DNA of 64,000 nt from Bdellovibrionaceae bacterium UBA6502 (GTDB lineage: Bacteria; Bdellovibrionota; Bdellovibrionia; Bdellovibrionales; UBA840): positions 1 to 64,000 of the forward strand of contig DJMA01000003.1 of the NCBI GenBank assembly GCA_002436415.1, in the 5' to 3' direction. Of the stretch, positions 1-8,618 are shown piece after piece. Both the position numbers and the translations under genes were made by a program. A model generated the notes under the pieces. The model saw only the letters and a program-made list of their open reading frames with translations, did no database searches and was not told the DNA's origin. Position 1 is the first letter of the stretch. Each line of letters opens with the position of its first letter.

Positions 1-2
1 GG

Positions 3-473
3 TTGATTGTTATTGTCGTAAATAAAATCTTACCGCTTTGGATGGGCTTTTTTTATGCCTTTAGCGTCCCTTTTTTGAGAAAGAACCCAGGGAAAAAGCT
101 AGAGAAAAATAAAGAGCTGGTTAAAAATTTCTACCTTACAGCCTTTAATGAGCAGCAGGCCAGAAAGGCCGTGGACCTATATGTGGGAGATCATTATCGG
201 CAGCATAATCCTTATGCGCCGGATGGCAAAGAGGCTTTCGTAAATTTTTTTGAAGCCTACTTTAAGAAGAAACCCCAGGCGAAGATAGAAATCAAAAGAA
301 TTTTAGCAGAGAAGGATCTAGTCTTGGTGCATGTGCATGCCAAAGAAAATCCAGAAGATCGTGGTAGAGCTGTAATGGATTTGTTTCGTGTATCAAATGG
401 AAAGATCATTGAACATTGGGATGTTGTACAAGACATTCCTCAAAAGTCAGCCAATTCAAACACAATGTTTTGA
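3..473 (+). CDS. SnoaL-like / NTF2-fold protein
   Basis: A small alpha+beta barrel protein of the SnoaL-like (NTF2 fold) group that bacterial genomes label as predicted aldol-condensation enzymes (COG4922 type). The family-like stretch runs from about residue 35 to 145: a helix ending LVKNFYLTAFNEQ, the YRQHNP segment, and a C-terminal sheet with FRVSNGKIIEHWDVVQDIP, which is very typical. The first 30 residues are hydrophobic. The reading frame begins with TTG at the window edge, so the true start may lie outside; an ATG at 42 is the alternative and would remove part of the hydrophobic stretch. Substrate unknown. Family call is good, function is not known. Confidence 0.75.
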   Translation: MIVIVVNKILPLWMGFFYAFSVPFLRKNPGKKLEKNKELVKNFYLTAFNEQQARKAVDLYVGDHYRQHNPYAPDGKEAFVNFFEAYFKKKPQAKIEIKRILAEKDLVLVHVHAKENPEDRGRAVMDLFRVSNGKIIEHWDVVQDIPQKSANSNTMF

Positions 474-480
474 AAAGATG

Positions 481-509
481 GCCTGTCATTATCTTTTTAA
501 ATGGCAGGC
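481..509. terminator. hairpin between convergent genes
   Basis: A 10-bp stem (GCCTGTCATT with AATGGCAGGC, one G-T wobble) around a 9-nt loop. It sits just after the SnoaL-like gene and overlaps the stop codon of the convergent gene. T-runs on either side are short, so termination in either direction is only plausible. Confidence 0.4.
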
Positions 510-1160
510 TTCGTCCATTAATTTATTGATGAGGTAACTGATTTTACGAATTTCTAAAACCGATGAACGACTATCTAAACAACGACGTTGACGGTTTCCA
601 GATGAAAAATTATCTAATATATCAAGAAGCTCCTCTAAGGGGCTGACTAGAGCGCTTACCGTTTTAAAGCGAAAGAAAAATTGAATTCCAATGCTCAAAA
701 ACAAAAGAAGTCCAATCGCCCATGCTCCGGTTAAGCTAATAGTTTGTGCGGTTTTGTCTTTTACTTCCATGGCTTGCATATTGATGGTTGCCAATTGGTT
801 TATTGTTCCCGCTAGTTGGACTTGTTGTTGATTTGTGGTTCTTTCCAGCCAATAAAGCTCAGCCAAACCCTGAATTTGATCAATCAACTCTGCTTCACCT
901 TCGATGGTAATATTGTCTTTTGCCTTTTTAAACTCAATCCAAAATCTCTCACGATTGCTTTCCGCATTGATATCGTTCACATTTGACGAGATTGAGTCTA
1001 ACATTCCAACAGCAGCATTTACGGAGTAGGCGTTTTCTTGCAGAATACCATCAATAGCTGGAACAATTCTCTCAATCAAAAAAATTGCGCCTAAGCCAAT
1101 GACAATGCTAATTGCGATCACCAATACGCTTAAACTTTTGAAATAAGTTCGTGCATTCAT
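489..1160 (-). CDS. two-helix membrane sensor-like protein, no output domain
   Basis: A 223-residue membrane protein with TM helices near residues 8-28 and 147-165. The roughly 115-residue periplasmic part between them is polar, helical and rich in Gln, Asn and Ile, like the four-helix-bundle sensor domains of chemoreceptors and histidine kinases. After TM2 comes a HAMP-like stretch (SPLEELLDILDNFSSGN) and a second helix, and then the protein ends: no kinase, methyl-accepting or cyclase domain follows. It overlaps the upstream ktrA by 4 bp (ATGA), so it is translationally coupled as the last gene of the potassium uptake operon. It may tune the transporter or signal through a partner; that is inference. 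I know no named family for it. Confidence 0.75.
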   Translation of the reverse strand: MNARTYFKSLSVLVIAISIVIGLGAIFLIERIVPAIDGILQENAYSVNAAVGMLDSISSNVNDINAESNRERFWIEFKKAKDNITIEGEAELIDQIQGLAELYWLERTTNQQQVQLAGTINQLATINMQAMEVKDKTAQTISLTGAWAIGLLLFLSIGIQFFFRFKTVSALVSPLEELLDILDNFSSGNRQRRCLDSRSSVLEIRKISYLINKLMDEACHLKR

Positions 1161-1825
1161 GATTCATCTTCCTTTTCAACCAGTTCACGAATTGCCTCTC
1201 TACTAGAGGCAGAAATTAAGATATCACCTTCTTCGATTAAATTTTGAGGCCCAGCCTGGATAACTTGACCCGATGATTTGGACTTTAAGGCGATGATTGA
1301 AATATCGTATTTGTTACGAAGGTTTAATTCCGCAAGAGATTTTCCGCAAAGGTTTTTAGGAGCCACGAATTCGGAAATTACTAATTCAGAATCTAAAAGC
1401 ATCTCGCCGAGCACGTGTTGGTTTAAAATTCGGGGAGCAAAACGTGCTCCGAAGTCCCATTCTGGATTTACCACTTCATCTGCTCCAACCAGTTTTAAGA
1501 TCCTAGCATGGAGTTCATCATTTGCACGAGAGATCACTCGCTTTGCACCGAGTTGCTTTAACAAAGCGGTACAGATAATTCCAACTTCTTTCGACTGATC
1601 TCCTGTAGCACAAACACAAACATCACGGATTCCTGGTTGGATCTGTGCTAAAGCTTCTTCGTTCGTCGCATCAAAACACATGGCTTTTGATACCCAAGAG
1701 GAAGCCATTTCTACAATCTTTTCATCAGTGTCAACGGCAATGATTTCAGTATCGGTTTGACTTAATGCTCGAATCAGCCCGAGGCCAAATTGACCTAAGC
1801 CAATTACAACTACCTGTCTAGCCAT
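1157..1825 (-). CDS. ktrA: KtrA/TrkA-type potassium channel regulatory subunit
   Basis: Cytosolic gating subunit of a Ktr/Trk potassium uptake system. It has one RCK_N domain (residues 3-125; Rossmann motif GLGQFG at 9-14, acidic residue after the second strand in VDTDE) that binds nucleotides, and one RCK_C domain (about 140-220). A single RCK_N/RCK_C unit of 222 residues matches KtrA; TrkA of enterobacteria is twice as long. The start has a GGGAG ribosome site 5 nt upstream. It lies 10 bp after the channel gene and overlaps the following sensor-like gene by 4 bp, so the three are one operon on the minus strand. High confidence in family, moderate in the Ktr rather than Trk name. Confidence 0.92.
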   Translation of the reverse strand: MARQVVVIGLGQFGLGLIRALSQTDTEIIAVDTDEKIVEMASSWVSKAMCFDATNEEALAQIQPGIRDVCVCATGDQSKEVGIICTALLKQLGAKRVISRANDELHARILKLVGADEVVNPEWDFGARFAPRILNQHVLGEMLLDSELVISEFVAPKNLCGKSLAELNLRNKYDISIIALKSKSSGQVIQAGPQNLIEEGDILISASSREAIRELVEKEDES

Positions 1826-1835
1826 TCCTACTCCC

Positions 1836-3875
1836 TTATGTTATGGAAACGTCTTCTGTTGGAACTTTCCAACTAAATTTTTTCGTTCTTTTTAGTAATA
1901 ATAAAACAAATGTTAGAGGACCAACTCGTCCTGCCAGCATACAAAATATAATTAATATTTTACCAATTTCATCTAGTTGGGCGGTAGCACCAGTGCTTAG
2001 GCCAACAGTTCCCAGTGCAGAAAAGGTTTCGAACAACAAACTTAGAGAGTCAATGTTCTGGGTAACGCTCAAGAAAAAGAAAAAGACAAAGTGTAAGACT
2101 AGTCCTAGGGCAACAATTAGCATTGCACGAAAAACGCTTTGCACAGGAATCTTTTTACCAAAAGCTCGTGCTTCCGAACCTTCCTTGATGGCGTTAACAC
2201 AGGCGATTATGATTAAACCAATAGTTACTGTTTTTACTCCACCAGCTGTACTACCAGGATTACCACCAATAAACATAAATAGCAGAAATGCAAACTGGCT
2301 TAAGTCGCGCATAGCCGTTAAGTCTACCGAGTTAAAACCGGCTGTTCTAGTGGTTACCGATTGGAACCATGCATTGGTAATTTTGTCTAAGATATCTAAA
2401 TTTGATAAAGCAAAATTCCACTCTACAATTAGGAAGAAAACAAAACCACTCAAAAGTAAGCCAAGGGTGGTGGTAGCGACAATTTTATCTTGTAAACTAA
2501 ATCGCATTTTCTTTAACTTGGCTGGAAATTCAAGAACCAAAAGTGGGGCAAAGCCACCAGCGATGATTAAAATACTAGTGACTAGTAATATTGTCGGGCT
2601 ATTTTGATAGCTAACCAAACTATCAGATTGCAATGCAAACCCAGCATTACAAAATGCAGACACACTGGTAAACAAAGCTCTCCAAACGGCGGTAACAAAG
2701 CTATCACCGCTAGACATAAAGGCTGGTGTTAGGAGTAGTGTACCTGATAGTTCAACCCCTAAAAAGTAGTAAAAAATTCTGCGGATAAATGATTTTAGGT
2801 CTATGTTCTTTAAGTGGCCCGCCATATTCTGCATCGCCGCTTCATGGTCTAAGTTAAGTCTTCTATCTTTTAGTACCAATAAAATCCAGGCACTAAGTGA
2901 AGTAATCCCTAAGCCGCCTAATTGAATTAAAAACAGAATGCTTGCCTGCCCCCAAAAACTAAAATCTTTAGCGGTATCAAATAAGGCAAGGCCAGTTACA
3001 CATACGGCACTCATAGATGTGAAAAAGCTATCTAAGAAAGAGTGGGTGCTTTCGGGGTTTGATTGTGAAAAAGGTGCTTTTAAAACTAAGGCTCCTAAAA
3101 AAGCAAGTAAGGCAAAGTAGATCACGGTTACTACTTCTGGCTTTGTGAACAAACTCCCGTATTTTGTTTCAAAATTTCGTATGGTTTCTCGGTTCAAGAT
3201 TAAATATGCTACTAGGCCACCAAGTGCGATAAAAAGCAAGGCAGCTAAAATCTGCATAACTAACAGCAAGCGAAAGGAGAATAAAACGAGCGCTAAACAT
3301 ACCAGGGCTAAAGAGTACCATCGTACATTTTTTAGATTCATGGATTTAAAGCATAAGTAAAAAGAAGAACTAATCGCCAATAGGTAGGAGAAATAGATAA
3401 GGTGTGGGACATCGCTTTGTAGAGGATCAATGACAAGAAAAGGAATAGCCAAACCAAGAAAAGAGCTGAGAATTTGAGGTTTTCTTACGAAAATGTTTTT
3501 GGTTTTTAAATGCTTATTGCCTATGAGTCGGTTGGCCGCGAAACCAACAAATAAAATACTCAATACTCCAAGTGTAGGTTTGTAAATTAACTGATTCAAT
3601 AACAGGGCAACTGCGGCCACACTACAAAAAACCAAGGTTGTGCGAGCTCTTTTGCTAGGTTTCATTAAGCCGATTGCAAGCCCTAAGCTGGCTATGATGG
3701 CAAGAATTGTGGACTCAATCATTAATCCGCCGTGACCAAGCAAAGGTTGATAAGATTGAGTACTGAATAGCAGCAAAATCACAGGGAAAATCTGCAGGTA
3801 GTGATAGGTTCTAGCAAACATGAAAAGCAGTATAGGGGTATCGATATTGGAAGTAAATCTTTTGTTAAACTGCAA
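1836..3875 (-). CDS. TrkH/KtrB family potassium transporter with extra N-terminal membrane domain
   Basis: Channel-forming subunit for potassium (perhaps sodium-coupled) uptake across the inner membrane. The last 440 residues carry the four M1-P-M2 repeats of the superfamily, each with its filter glycine: SAVCVTGLALF, SAFCNAGFALQ, TTRTAGFNSVD and ALGTVGLSTG. Ordinary KtrB is about 450 residues; this protein is 679, and the extra first 230 or so residues hold about seven further hydrophobic helices of no family I recognise. The listed start is a TTG with a weak ribosome site; the ATG at 3821 (residue 19) is possible. First gene of the operon with ktrA and the sensor-like gene. A long antisense open frame inside it is a shadow. 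Confidence 0.9.
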   Translation of the reverse strand: MQFNKRFTSNIDTPILLFMFARTYHYLQIFPVILLLFSTQSYQPLLGHGGLMIESTILAIIASLGLAIGLMKPSKRARTTLVFCSVAAVALLLNQLIYKPTLGVLSILFVGFAANRLIGNKHLKTKNIFVRKPQILSSFLGLAIPFLVIDPLQSDVPHLIYFSYLLAISSSFYLCFKSMNLKNVRWYSLALVCLALVLFSFRLLLVMQILAALLFIALGGLVAYLILNRETIRNFETKYGSLFTKPEVVTVIYFALLAFLGALVLKAPFSQSNPESTHSFLDSFFTSMSAVCVTGLALFDTAKDFSFWGQASILFLIQLGGLGITSLSAWILLVLKDRRLNLDHEAAMQNMAGHLKNIDLKSFIRRIFYYFLGVELSGTLLLTPAFMSSGDSFVTAVWRALFTSVSAFCNAGFALQSDSLVSYQNSPTILLVTSILIIAGGFAPLLVLEFPAKLKKMRFSLQDKIVATTTLGLLLSGFVFFLIVEWNFALSNLDILDKITNAWFQSVTTRTAGFNSVDLTAMRDLSQFAFLLFMFIGGNPGSTAGGVKTVTIGLIIIACVNAIKEGSEARAFGKKIPVQSVFRAMLIVALGLVLHFVFFFFLSVTQNIDSLSLLFETFSALGTVGLSTGATAQLDEIGKILIIFCMLAGRVGPLTFVLLLLKRTKKFSWKVPTEDVSIT

Positions 3876-4101
3876 AATTTTAAAGGAAAATAAAACTGTA
3901 TTATTTTAGGTCTTTTAGATTCAAAAAAAGAAATGAGCTTTTTTAGGAAAAGCAAGTGATTCAAGGTAGATAGCCACTTGCCTTTGGCCTAGCTGTTTGT
4001 AAAATCAAATTTTTTGGTTGTTCAAAAGCAAGGAAAGTTAGATCCTATTCCTTGAGAAAACTTAATTTCTTAAATAAACGATTTGGAATTCGGAGGAATC
4101 G

Positions 4102-4365
4102 GTGAAAGTTTTATCTATAGTTCTAATGTGTGTATTAGGATTTGCTCTTACAACTCAAGCAGAAGAAGGCCTTGCTGGTAAAAAAGCAAAAGCTTTAGAG
4201 ATGATTAATCAAAGGATCACAAAATTACAGTCTCACAAGGCTTGTGTTGAAAAGGCTGCTGACAAAGAAGCCCTGGTTGCATGTCGTAAGGCTATGAAAG
4301 CCGATCGAATGGAAAGAATGAAGAATCGCGGTGGTAAACGTCCTGCAAAGGCAAGTGAAGAATAA
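4102..4365 (+). CDS. small secreted basic protein
   Basis: An 87-residue exported protein of unknown function. Signal peptide of about 20 residues (ends TTQA, then EEGLAG). The mature part is one or two charged helices with two cysteines (LQSHKACVEKAADKEALVACRKAMK) that could form one disulfide, and a Lys/Arg-rich tail. GTG start with a strong GGAGG site 6 nt upstream, and a clear intrinsic terminator right behind, so it forms its own transcription unit. The pattern 'KxxCxxxAxxxxxxxxCxxxM' recurs in small periplasmic proteins of Bdellovibrio-type bacteria, from general memory only. Confidence 0.8.
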   Translation: MKVLSIVLMCVLGFALTTQAEEGLAGKKAKALEMINQRITKLQSHKACVEKAADKEALVACRKAMKADRMERMKNRGGKRPAKASEE

Positions 4366-4373
4366 AATGAATT

Positions 4374-4398
4374 AGGGCTTTTTAGCCCTTTTTTTTTT
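4374..4398 (+). terminator. intrinsic terminator
   Basis: AGGGCT, short loop, AGCCCT followed by a run of ten T, starting 8 bases after the stop of the small secreted protein gene. Confidence 0.9.
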
Positions 4399-4596
4399 GA
4401 TCTTAGTTAGAGTGTCTATCGTTTGAAAATTCATTTAATTTAAAATTTAAGAATTTCATCCAAGGCTTCTCAAGTATTCAAATCTAATTCTAAACGAATG
4501 CTTGGTGGATTTTCTTATTTCCAATTTAAAGAGATTCCTTTGCTTAATTTATAGAGCTAACTATACTCCTAGTGATAAAAAGTTCAGGAGTTTAAC

Positions 4597-5043
4597 TTGA
4601 GTCAAAAAGCAGTTTCAGCCATAGCCCTCTTAGGGGGAGCCTTACTATCTTTAATGGTATTTTTAAATGGCAGTCTTGCTTTTTATTTGGGTCCAATCCC
4701 AGCTAGTTTGGTTGTTCATATCGTTGGTTCAGTTGCGGCTTTAATCCTTTTCAAAATATCCTATCCTAGTATTGGTCTTAAAAACCTAAAGAACTACAAG
4801 TTTCATTGGACCCATATGGTTGGCTTTTTTGGGGCTTTTGCTGTGGCCTTAATTGGATACACGGTAAATACTAAGATCGGTATTTCTGGAACTGTTGGCT
4901 CAGCCGTTTTAGGGCAAATTGTATATGGTTGGTTTAGCGACTATTTCGGTTTTTTCGGGTCGGTGAAAAAAAAGCCCAATTGGCAGGACACAGCACAGGC
5001 AATATTTTTGTTGATTGGCGTGGGGTTGTTGATCAATGCTTAG
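4597..5043 (+). CDS. DUF606/YdcZ family membrane protein, half 1
   Basis: A 148-residue membrane protein with about five hydrophobic helices, of the DUF606 (YdcZ) branch of the drug/metabolite transporter superfamily. Typical features are the small-residue-rich first helix (ALLGGALLSLMVFLNG), FFGAFAVALIGYTVNTKIG and the GSAVLGQIVYGWFSDYFG segment. TTG start, chosen because an AGGAG site lies 6 nt upstream. It overlaps the next gene, a second DUF606 protein, by 8 bp, so the two are made together and probably form an inner-membrane heterodimer. Substrate unknown; no regulator sits next to it. Confidence 0.8.
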   Translation: MSQKAVSAIALLGGALLSLMVFLNGSLAFYLGPIPASLVVHIVGSVAALILFKISYPSIGLKNLKNYKFHWTHMVGFFGAFAVALIGYTVNTKIGISGTVGSAVLGQIVYGWFSDYFGFFGSVKKKPNWQDTAQAIFLLIGVGLLINA

Positions 5044-5494
5044 TTTGATTTTTGTTTTATTCTTAGCCTTTGTGGCAGGTCTTTCTTTAGGGATCAATCG
5101 CTCCATTTTGGGCAAGCTAGGTTCTGAAAGCAATCCGATTCAGGCTTCAGTGCTTAATCATCTTAGTGGAACTATCTTTTTAGCCGTATTTTTAGGCTTA
5201 TTTTTTGATTTTCATTTTATCCACGAATTCGACAAAGTACCTTTTCATTCTTATTGGGGAGGAGCAATTGGTGCCGTGTTTATTATCATTACCAGTTTTG
5301 TGATTCCAAGAATTGGAGTGTTAAAGACCTCTATCTTTTTTATCGGTGGGCAAATTGTTTGTGGTAGTTTTATTGATATTTTGATGGAGAAAATTTCAAA
5401 TATCCCACAAGCTGTCTTAGGGATTGTTTTTATTGTACTGGGACTTTGTTTTAAATTGTTGTTTTCCAAATTTTCATCGACCAAAGTGGCCTAA
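5036..5494 (+). CDS. DUF606/YdcZ family membrane protein, half 2
   Basis: Second DUF606 protein of the pair: 152 residues, five hydrophobic helices, with the family's internal pattern again (VAGLSLGINRSILGKLG at the start, GGAIGAVFIIITSFVIPRIG in the middle, FFIGGQIVCGSFID after it). It starts inside the end of half 1, which suggests coupled translation. Each half resembles one repeat of a larger transporter, so the unit is probably a two-subunit carrier of opposite membrane orientation, as in small multidrug-type pairs; the orientation is inference. Confidence 0.8.
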   Translation: MLSLIFVLFLAFVAGLSLGINRSILGKLGSESNPIQASVLNHLSGTIFLAVFLGLFFDFHFIHEFDKVPFHSYWGGAIGAVFIIITSFVIPRIGVLKTSIFFIGGQIVCGSFIDILMEKISNIPQAVLGIVFIVLGLCFKLLFSKFSSTKVA

Positions 5495-5960
5495 GATACA
5501 AATTGCAAATTTGTTTGAATTTCTAATGACTATCTCTAGAGTTTTTTGCTGGGTTCTTTAAATGGGAATGGTTTTTAATCCTTTTTAAAAAATAAATTTC
5601 AAGTGAGCTTTTTAGGGATTTGCTTGCATTCACTAAGATCGCAAAGAAGCTCAAGGTCTTAAAATTACTTCATTCACAAATATTTTGACTATCACTTTGA
5701 GTTTAAATTCTAAAGCCTGAGCACTAAATAAGTTTTAGTTGTTTGTGAGCTAGTACACGATGCTGCCCCTCTGGTGTCCATGTAAAAAAGAAATACTACT
5801 TGAGTAATTACAAAGGAAATCCTCGAAGCTGGTTTTTCTTGTGGATAAATTCGCTGAAATGCTAGTGATTTTAAGAAGATGTTACAAAAAAGTCAGAAAA
5901 AAACAAAATTCAGCGAGGCTATTGATATAAGAAAGCAACACGAAATTGGTGAGGGTTAAA
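5495..5960. other. intergenic region before the AAA+ gene
   Basis: About 460 bases with no convincing gene or hairpin. A TTGACT at 5685 has no good -10 partner at the right distance. The promoter of the AAA+ gene presumably lies here but I cannot place it. Confidence 0.5.
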
Positions 5961-8618
5961 TTGGGTGTAGGGAATCGATTGAGTCGTTGGGTAGGGGCAA
6001 TCTTAATAACAATTTTATTTATGTATCCGCAGTTAGGCTGGTCAACCGAGTCTAGAACGGATCGTGAAAATTTGTATCACACCATTTGGTTGCTAAATCA
6101 TTCTAGTCCAAAAACGGATGCTGCCAAATATGAACAGGCAAAAGTGTATTTACCTGGTTTTGTAAAATACAAAGACTTTCCAGATGTTTTAATTACCTTG
6201 GTTCAAATTGAACTTAAAAAAGACAAAAAATCCCGTAGCGTAGAAAAAATTAAACTCTACTTAGAGACTCTTCTTGAGGCTGGTGATAAAGAGACCGTAA
6301 TTCCTAAGAAACAAAGCTATGATGTAACTCGTTTTAATGAATTAAAAGTTAGCCTACTTGAAAGAATAAACACTGGTAATGCTCAGGATGGCGAGTTTAA
6401 AAACAAGGGTCTTGAAGAATTATTGGATCAGATAAGCCATGATCTTCGTAAGAAAAACGTTTATCAACGTAATTTTCTATTTACCAAAAACGATCGTCCT
6501 ATCACTCTTGATGCAGAAAAGTTGGTTCAGGCCTCTGAAGAATTTGTAGATGATCTTAGGGCTGAGAAAGAAAAAAGAGAAAATCTAGAAAAAAATGGCG
6601 TTTCTTTTGATTCACGAAAAGTTGCTTTCGAAACAGAGCTTCTCTCTCATGTAGGCAAAGACTATGGTGAAAAAGAAATCAAAGCTGGTGACTCATCGCC
6701 TTTTGAGCTCCTTTTGGCGGGAACAAAGAGATTCATCACTGATGAAGTTTACGAAGATATCCGTACTGGTGATTACCTGGACATTACTGGGCGTGAAAAA
6801 GAGGTGAAAGAAATTCTTTTAACTCTATCGGGCGAAAAGCAAAAGAATGCCATCTTAACAGGTCCTGCAGGTGCTGGTAAAACCACTGTAGTAGAGGCTT
6901 TAGGGCAAGCCCTTGCGACTGGTGTCGTAGAAAAAAATAAAGTTACCGAATTTTTGAAAGACGCAATCGTCATTGAAACCTCAACGGGTAATATTTCTCG
7001 TCTTGCGAAAACGGATAAAGATAGCGGTCAGGCTTTTGCGATGGAAGGCTATCTTAAGGCTCTAGATGAAGTTCAAAAAAAGTTAAATCGCAGAATCATT
7101 GTGTTTTTTGATGAGGTTCATACCTTGTCCGATGCCCACGTTGAAGCTATGAAGCCTTTTATGGATTCAAAGAGAAGTAACCTACTTTTTATTGGGGCTA
7201 GTACCAATGATGAGTTTATGGGGCGTTTTAAACAAAACAAAGCTTTCATTAGACGTTTCGATAGTATCGGAGTTGAAGAGTTTTCGGATGAAAAGATTTT
7301 CGAAATTTTAAAAGAAAAGTACCTTCCTTATATTTCTCCAAAGCGTGGAGATTTTACGATAAATGATAATGACCTTCGTTTCGCTATTGAGCAAGCCATC
7401 TTTATGTTTCCAGAGAAAGGGAAAATGGCCGCTTCCCAGCAGCTACTGGACAAATTACCAAATAGCTTATTGATGGAGAATGACTCACAAAAGCTTCATA
7501 TTACTGACGATATCATTACAGACTATCTTCATAAAATCACCAAACTACCAGTAGACACTCGTGATGATTTTGCAATGGAAGAGTATCGAAATGACTTAAT
7601 TGAAAAGATTAAGGAAGACGTGAAGGGCCAAGACCGCATGATTGAAGATGTGGTGGATACCTGGATGGAAGTTCTTCGAAGTGATACTTCGCGGGGAGTT
7701 CGTGTTATTCAATTGATGGGACGCTCTGGAGTGGGGAAAACCGAAGTAGTAAAAAGCATGGCAAAACATGCAATGGGTAGTGCCAATCATGTTTTCACTA
7801 TCAATGCTAGTGAGTTTATGGAAGTGAACGAAATTGGTATGAGTGTGATCGTTGGTGCTCCTAGCTCGGTTCGTGGGTCTGAATTGAGCTCAGGCGGTCT
7901 ATTAGATTTTGTAGATGATCCTGCAAGAGGAAAGTATTTGGGAATCATCTTGATTGATGAAGCGGATAAAGCAGCACAACTGTTTTATACCACATTGATG
8001 CGTTTGTTTGACGAGGGCAGACTTTCTGGAAGAGATGGTGGCTTAAGGTTTTTCCGTCGCCACTTAATAGTTCTAACTTCTAATGCGAAAGACAAAGAGA
8101 TTTTTCCAGATGATGTTAAACACTGGTCAAAGGAAAAAATTGAAGAAACTCTAAAGGAATTTACAGAGACTCGTCTGAGAGAGCTGCTTGACCAAATTAT
8201 GCCCGATTCAGTGGTCAATCGAATTGACCGAGTTAGCTTAGCTAGTGTGATTACAAAAGAGATTGCCGAAAGCATTGCGACTCTAATTTTTGCATCTATA
8301 AGAAATCAGTTTGAAGAGAAGAAGAAGATTAAATTAGAGTTTGATCCTTCTGTTTTTGAATCTTACGTGGAAGCTTACGATCCATTAGACCGAGGAGCTC
8401 GCTTTTTCGTTCGCTTTTTAAAGAGTGATTTGGAAACTGCATTAACTCGTTTTTTAGGGAAGTTTCGCAGAGATAGAGACGAGAGGATTCGTTTTTCTAT
8501 TCAAGAAAGAAATTCTGAAATGAAGTTGATCGTCAGTAATGATAAAGGTGAAGAACACGTCCGAGACTTTAATGAGTTGCGCACGCCGGCTTGTAGGTCT
8601 TCTGCGGCTGGAAACTAA
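5961..8618 (+). CDS. exported Clp/torsin-like double AAA+ ATPase
   Basis: Two-domain AAA+ unfoldase-type ATPase related to ClpA/ClpB. Counting from the chosen TTG start: D1 has Walker A GPAGAGKTT near 301-309, Walker B FFDEVHT near 382-388, sensor GASTND and an arginine finger region FIRRFD. D2 has GQDRMIEDVV, Walker A GRSGVGKT near 587-594, Walker B LIDEADKA near 664-671 and a C-terminal small domain with DRGARFF. The Clp N-domain and the ClpB middle coiled coil are missing; instead there are about 260 helical residues. Residues 1-30 look like a signal peptide or anchor (basic start, hydrophobic core, GWSTES). TTG at 5961 has a GAGGG site 5 nt upstream; the frame opens at 5946 with another TTG. 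Its neighbour is convergent, so it stands alone. ATPase family certain; location and substrate unknown. Confidence 0.85.
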   Translation: MGVGNRLSRWVGAILITILFMYPQLGWSTESRTDRENLYHTIWLLNHSSPKTDAAKYEQAKVYLPGFVKYKDFPDVLITLVQIELKKDKKSRSVEKIKLYLETLLEAGDKETVIPKKQSYDVTRFNELKVSLLERINTGNAQDGEFKNKGLEELLDQISHDLRKKNVYQRNFLFTKNDRPITLDAEKLVQASEEFVDDLRAEKEKRENLEKNGVSFDSRKVAFETELLSHVGKDYGEKEIKAGDSSPFELLLAGTKRFITDEVYEDIRTGDYLDITGREKEVKEILLTLSGEKQKNAILTGPAGAGKTTVVEALGQALATGVVEKNKVTEFLKDAIVIETSTGNISRLAKTDKDSGQAFAMEGYLKALDEVQKKLNRRIIVFFDEVHTLSDAHVEAMKPFMDSKRSNLLFIGASTNDEFMGRFKQNKAFIRRFDSIGVEEFSDEKIFEILKEKYLPYISPKRGDFTINDNDLRFAIEQAIFMFPEKGKMAASQQLLDKLPNSLLMENDSQKLHITDDIITDYLHKITKLPVDTRDDFAMEEYRNDLIEKIKEDVKGQDRMIEDVVDTWMEVLRSDTSRGVRVIQLMGRSGVGKTEVVKSMAKHAMGSANHVFTINASEFMEVNEIGMSVIVGAPSSVRGSELSSGGLLDFVDDPARGKYLGIILIDEADKAAQLFYTTLMRLFDEGRLSGRDGGLRFFRRHLIVLTSNAKDKEIFPDDVKHWSKEKIEETLKEFTETRLRELLDQIMPDSVVNRIDRVSLASVITKEIAESIATLIFASIRNQFEEKKKIKLEFDPSVFESYVEAYDPLDRGARFFVRFLKSDLETALTRFLGKFRRDRDERIRFSIQERNSEMKLIVSNDKGEEHVRDFNELRTPACRSSAAGN

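Noticed and set aside
1843..2607. 254-codon open frame opposite the TrkH/KtrB gene
   Set aside because: It lies fully antisense to a well-supported channel gene, has a composition of a shadow (basic, low complexity) and no recognisable domain.
5685..5713. TTGACT with TTCTAA 17 bp later as a promoter of the AAA+ gene
   Set aside because: The -10 match is poor and it lies about 250 bp before the start.
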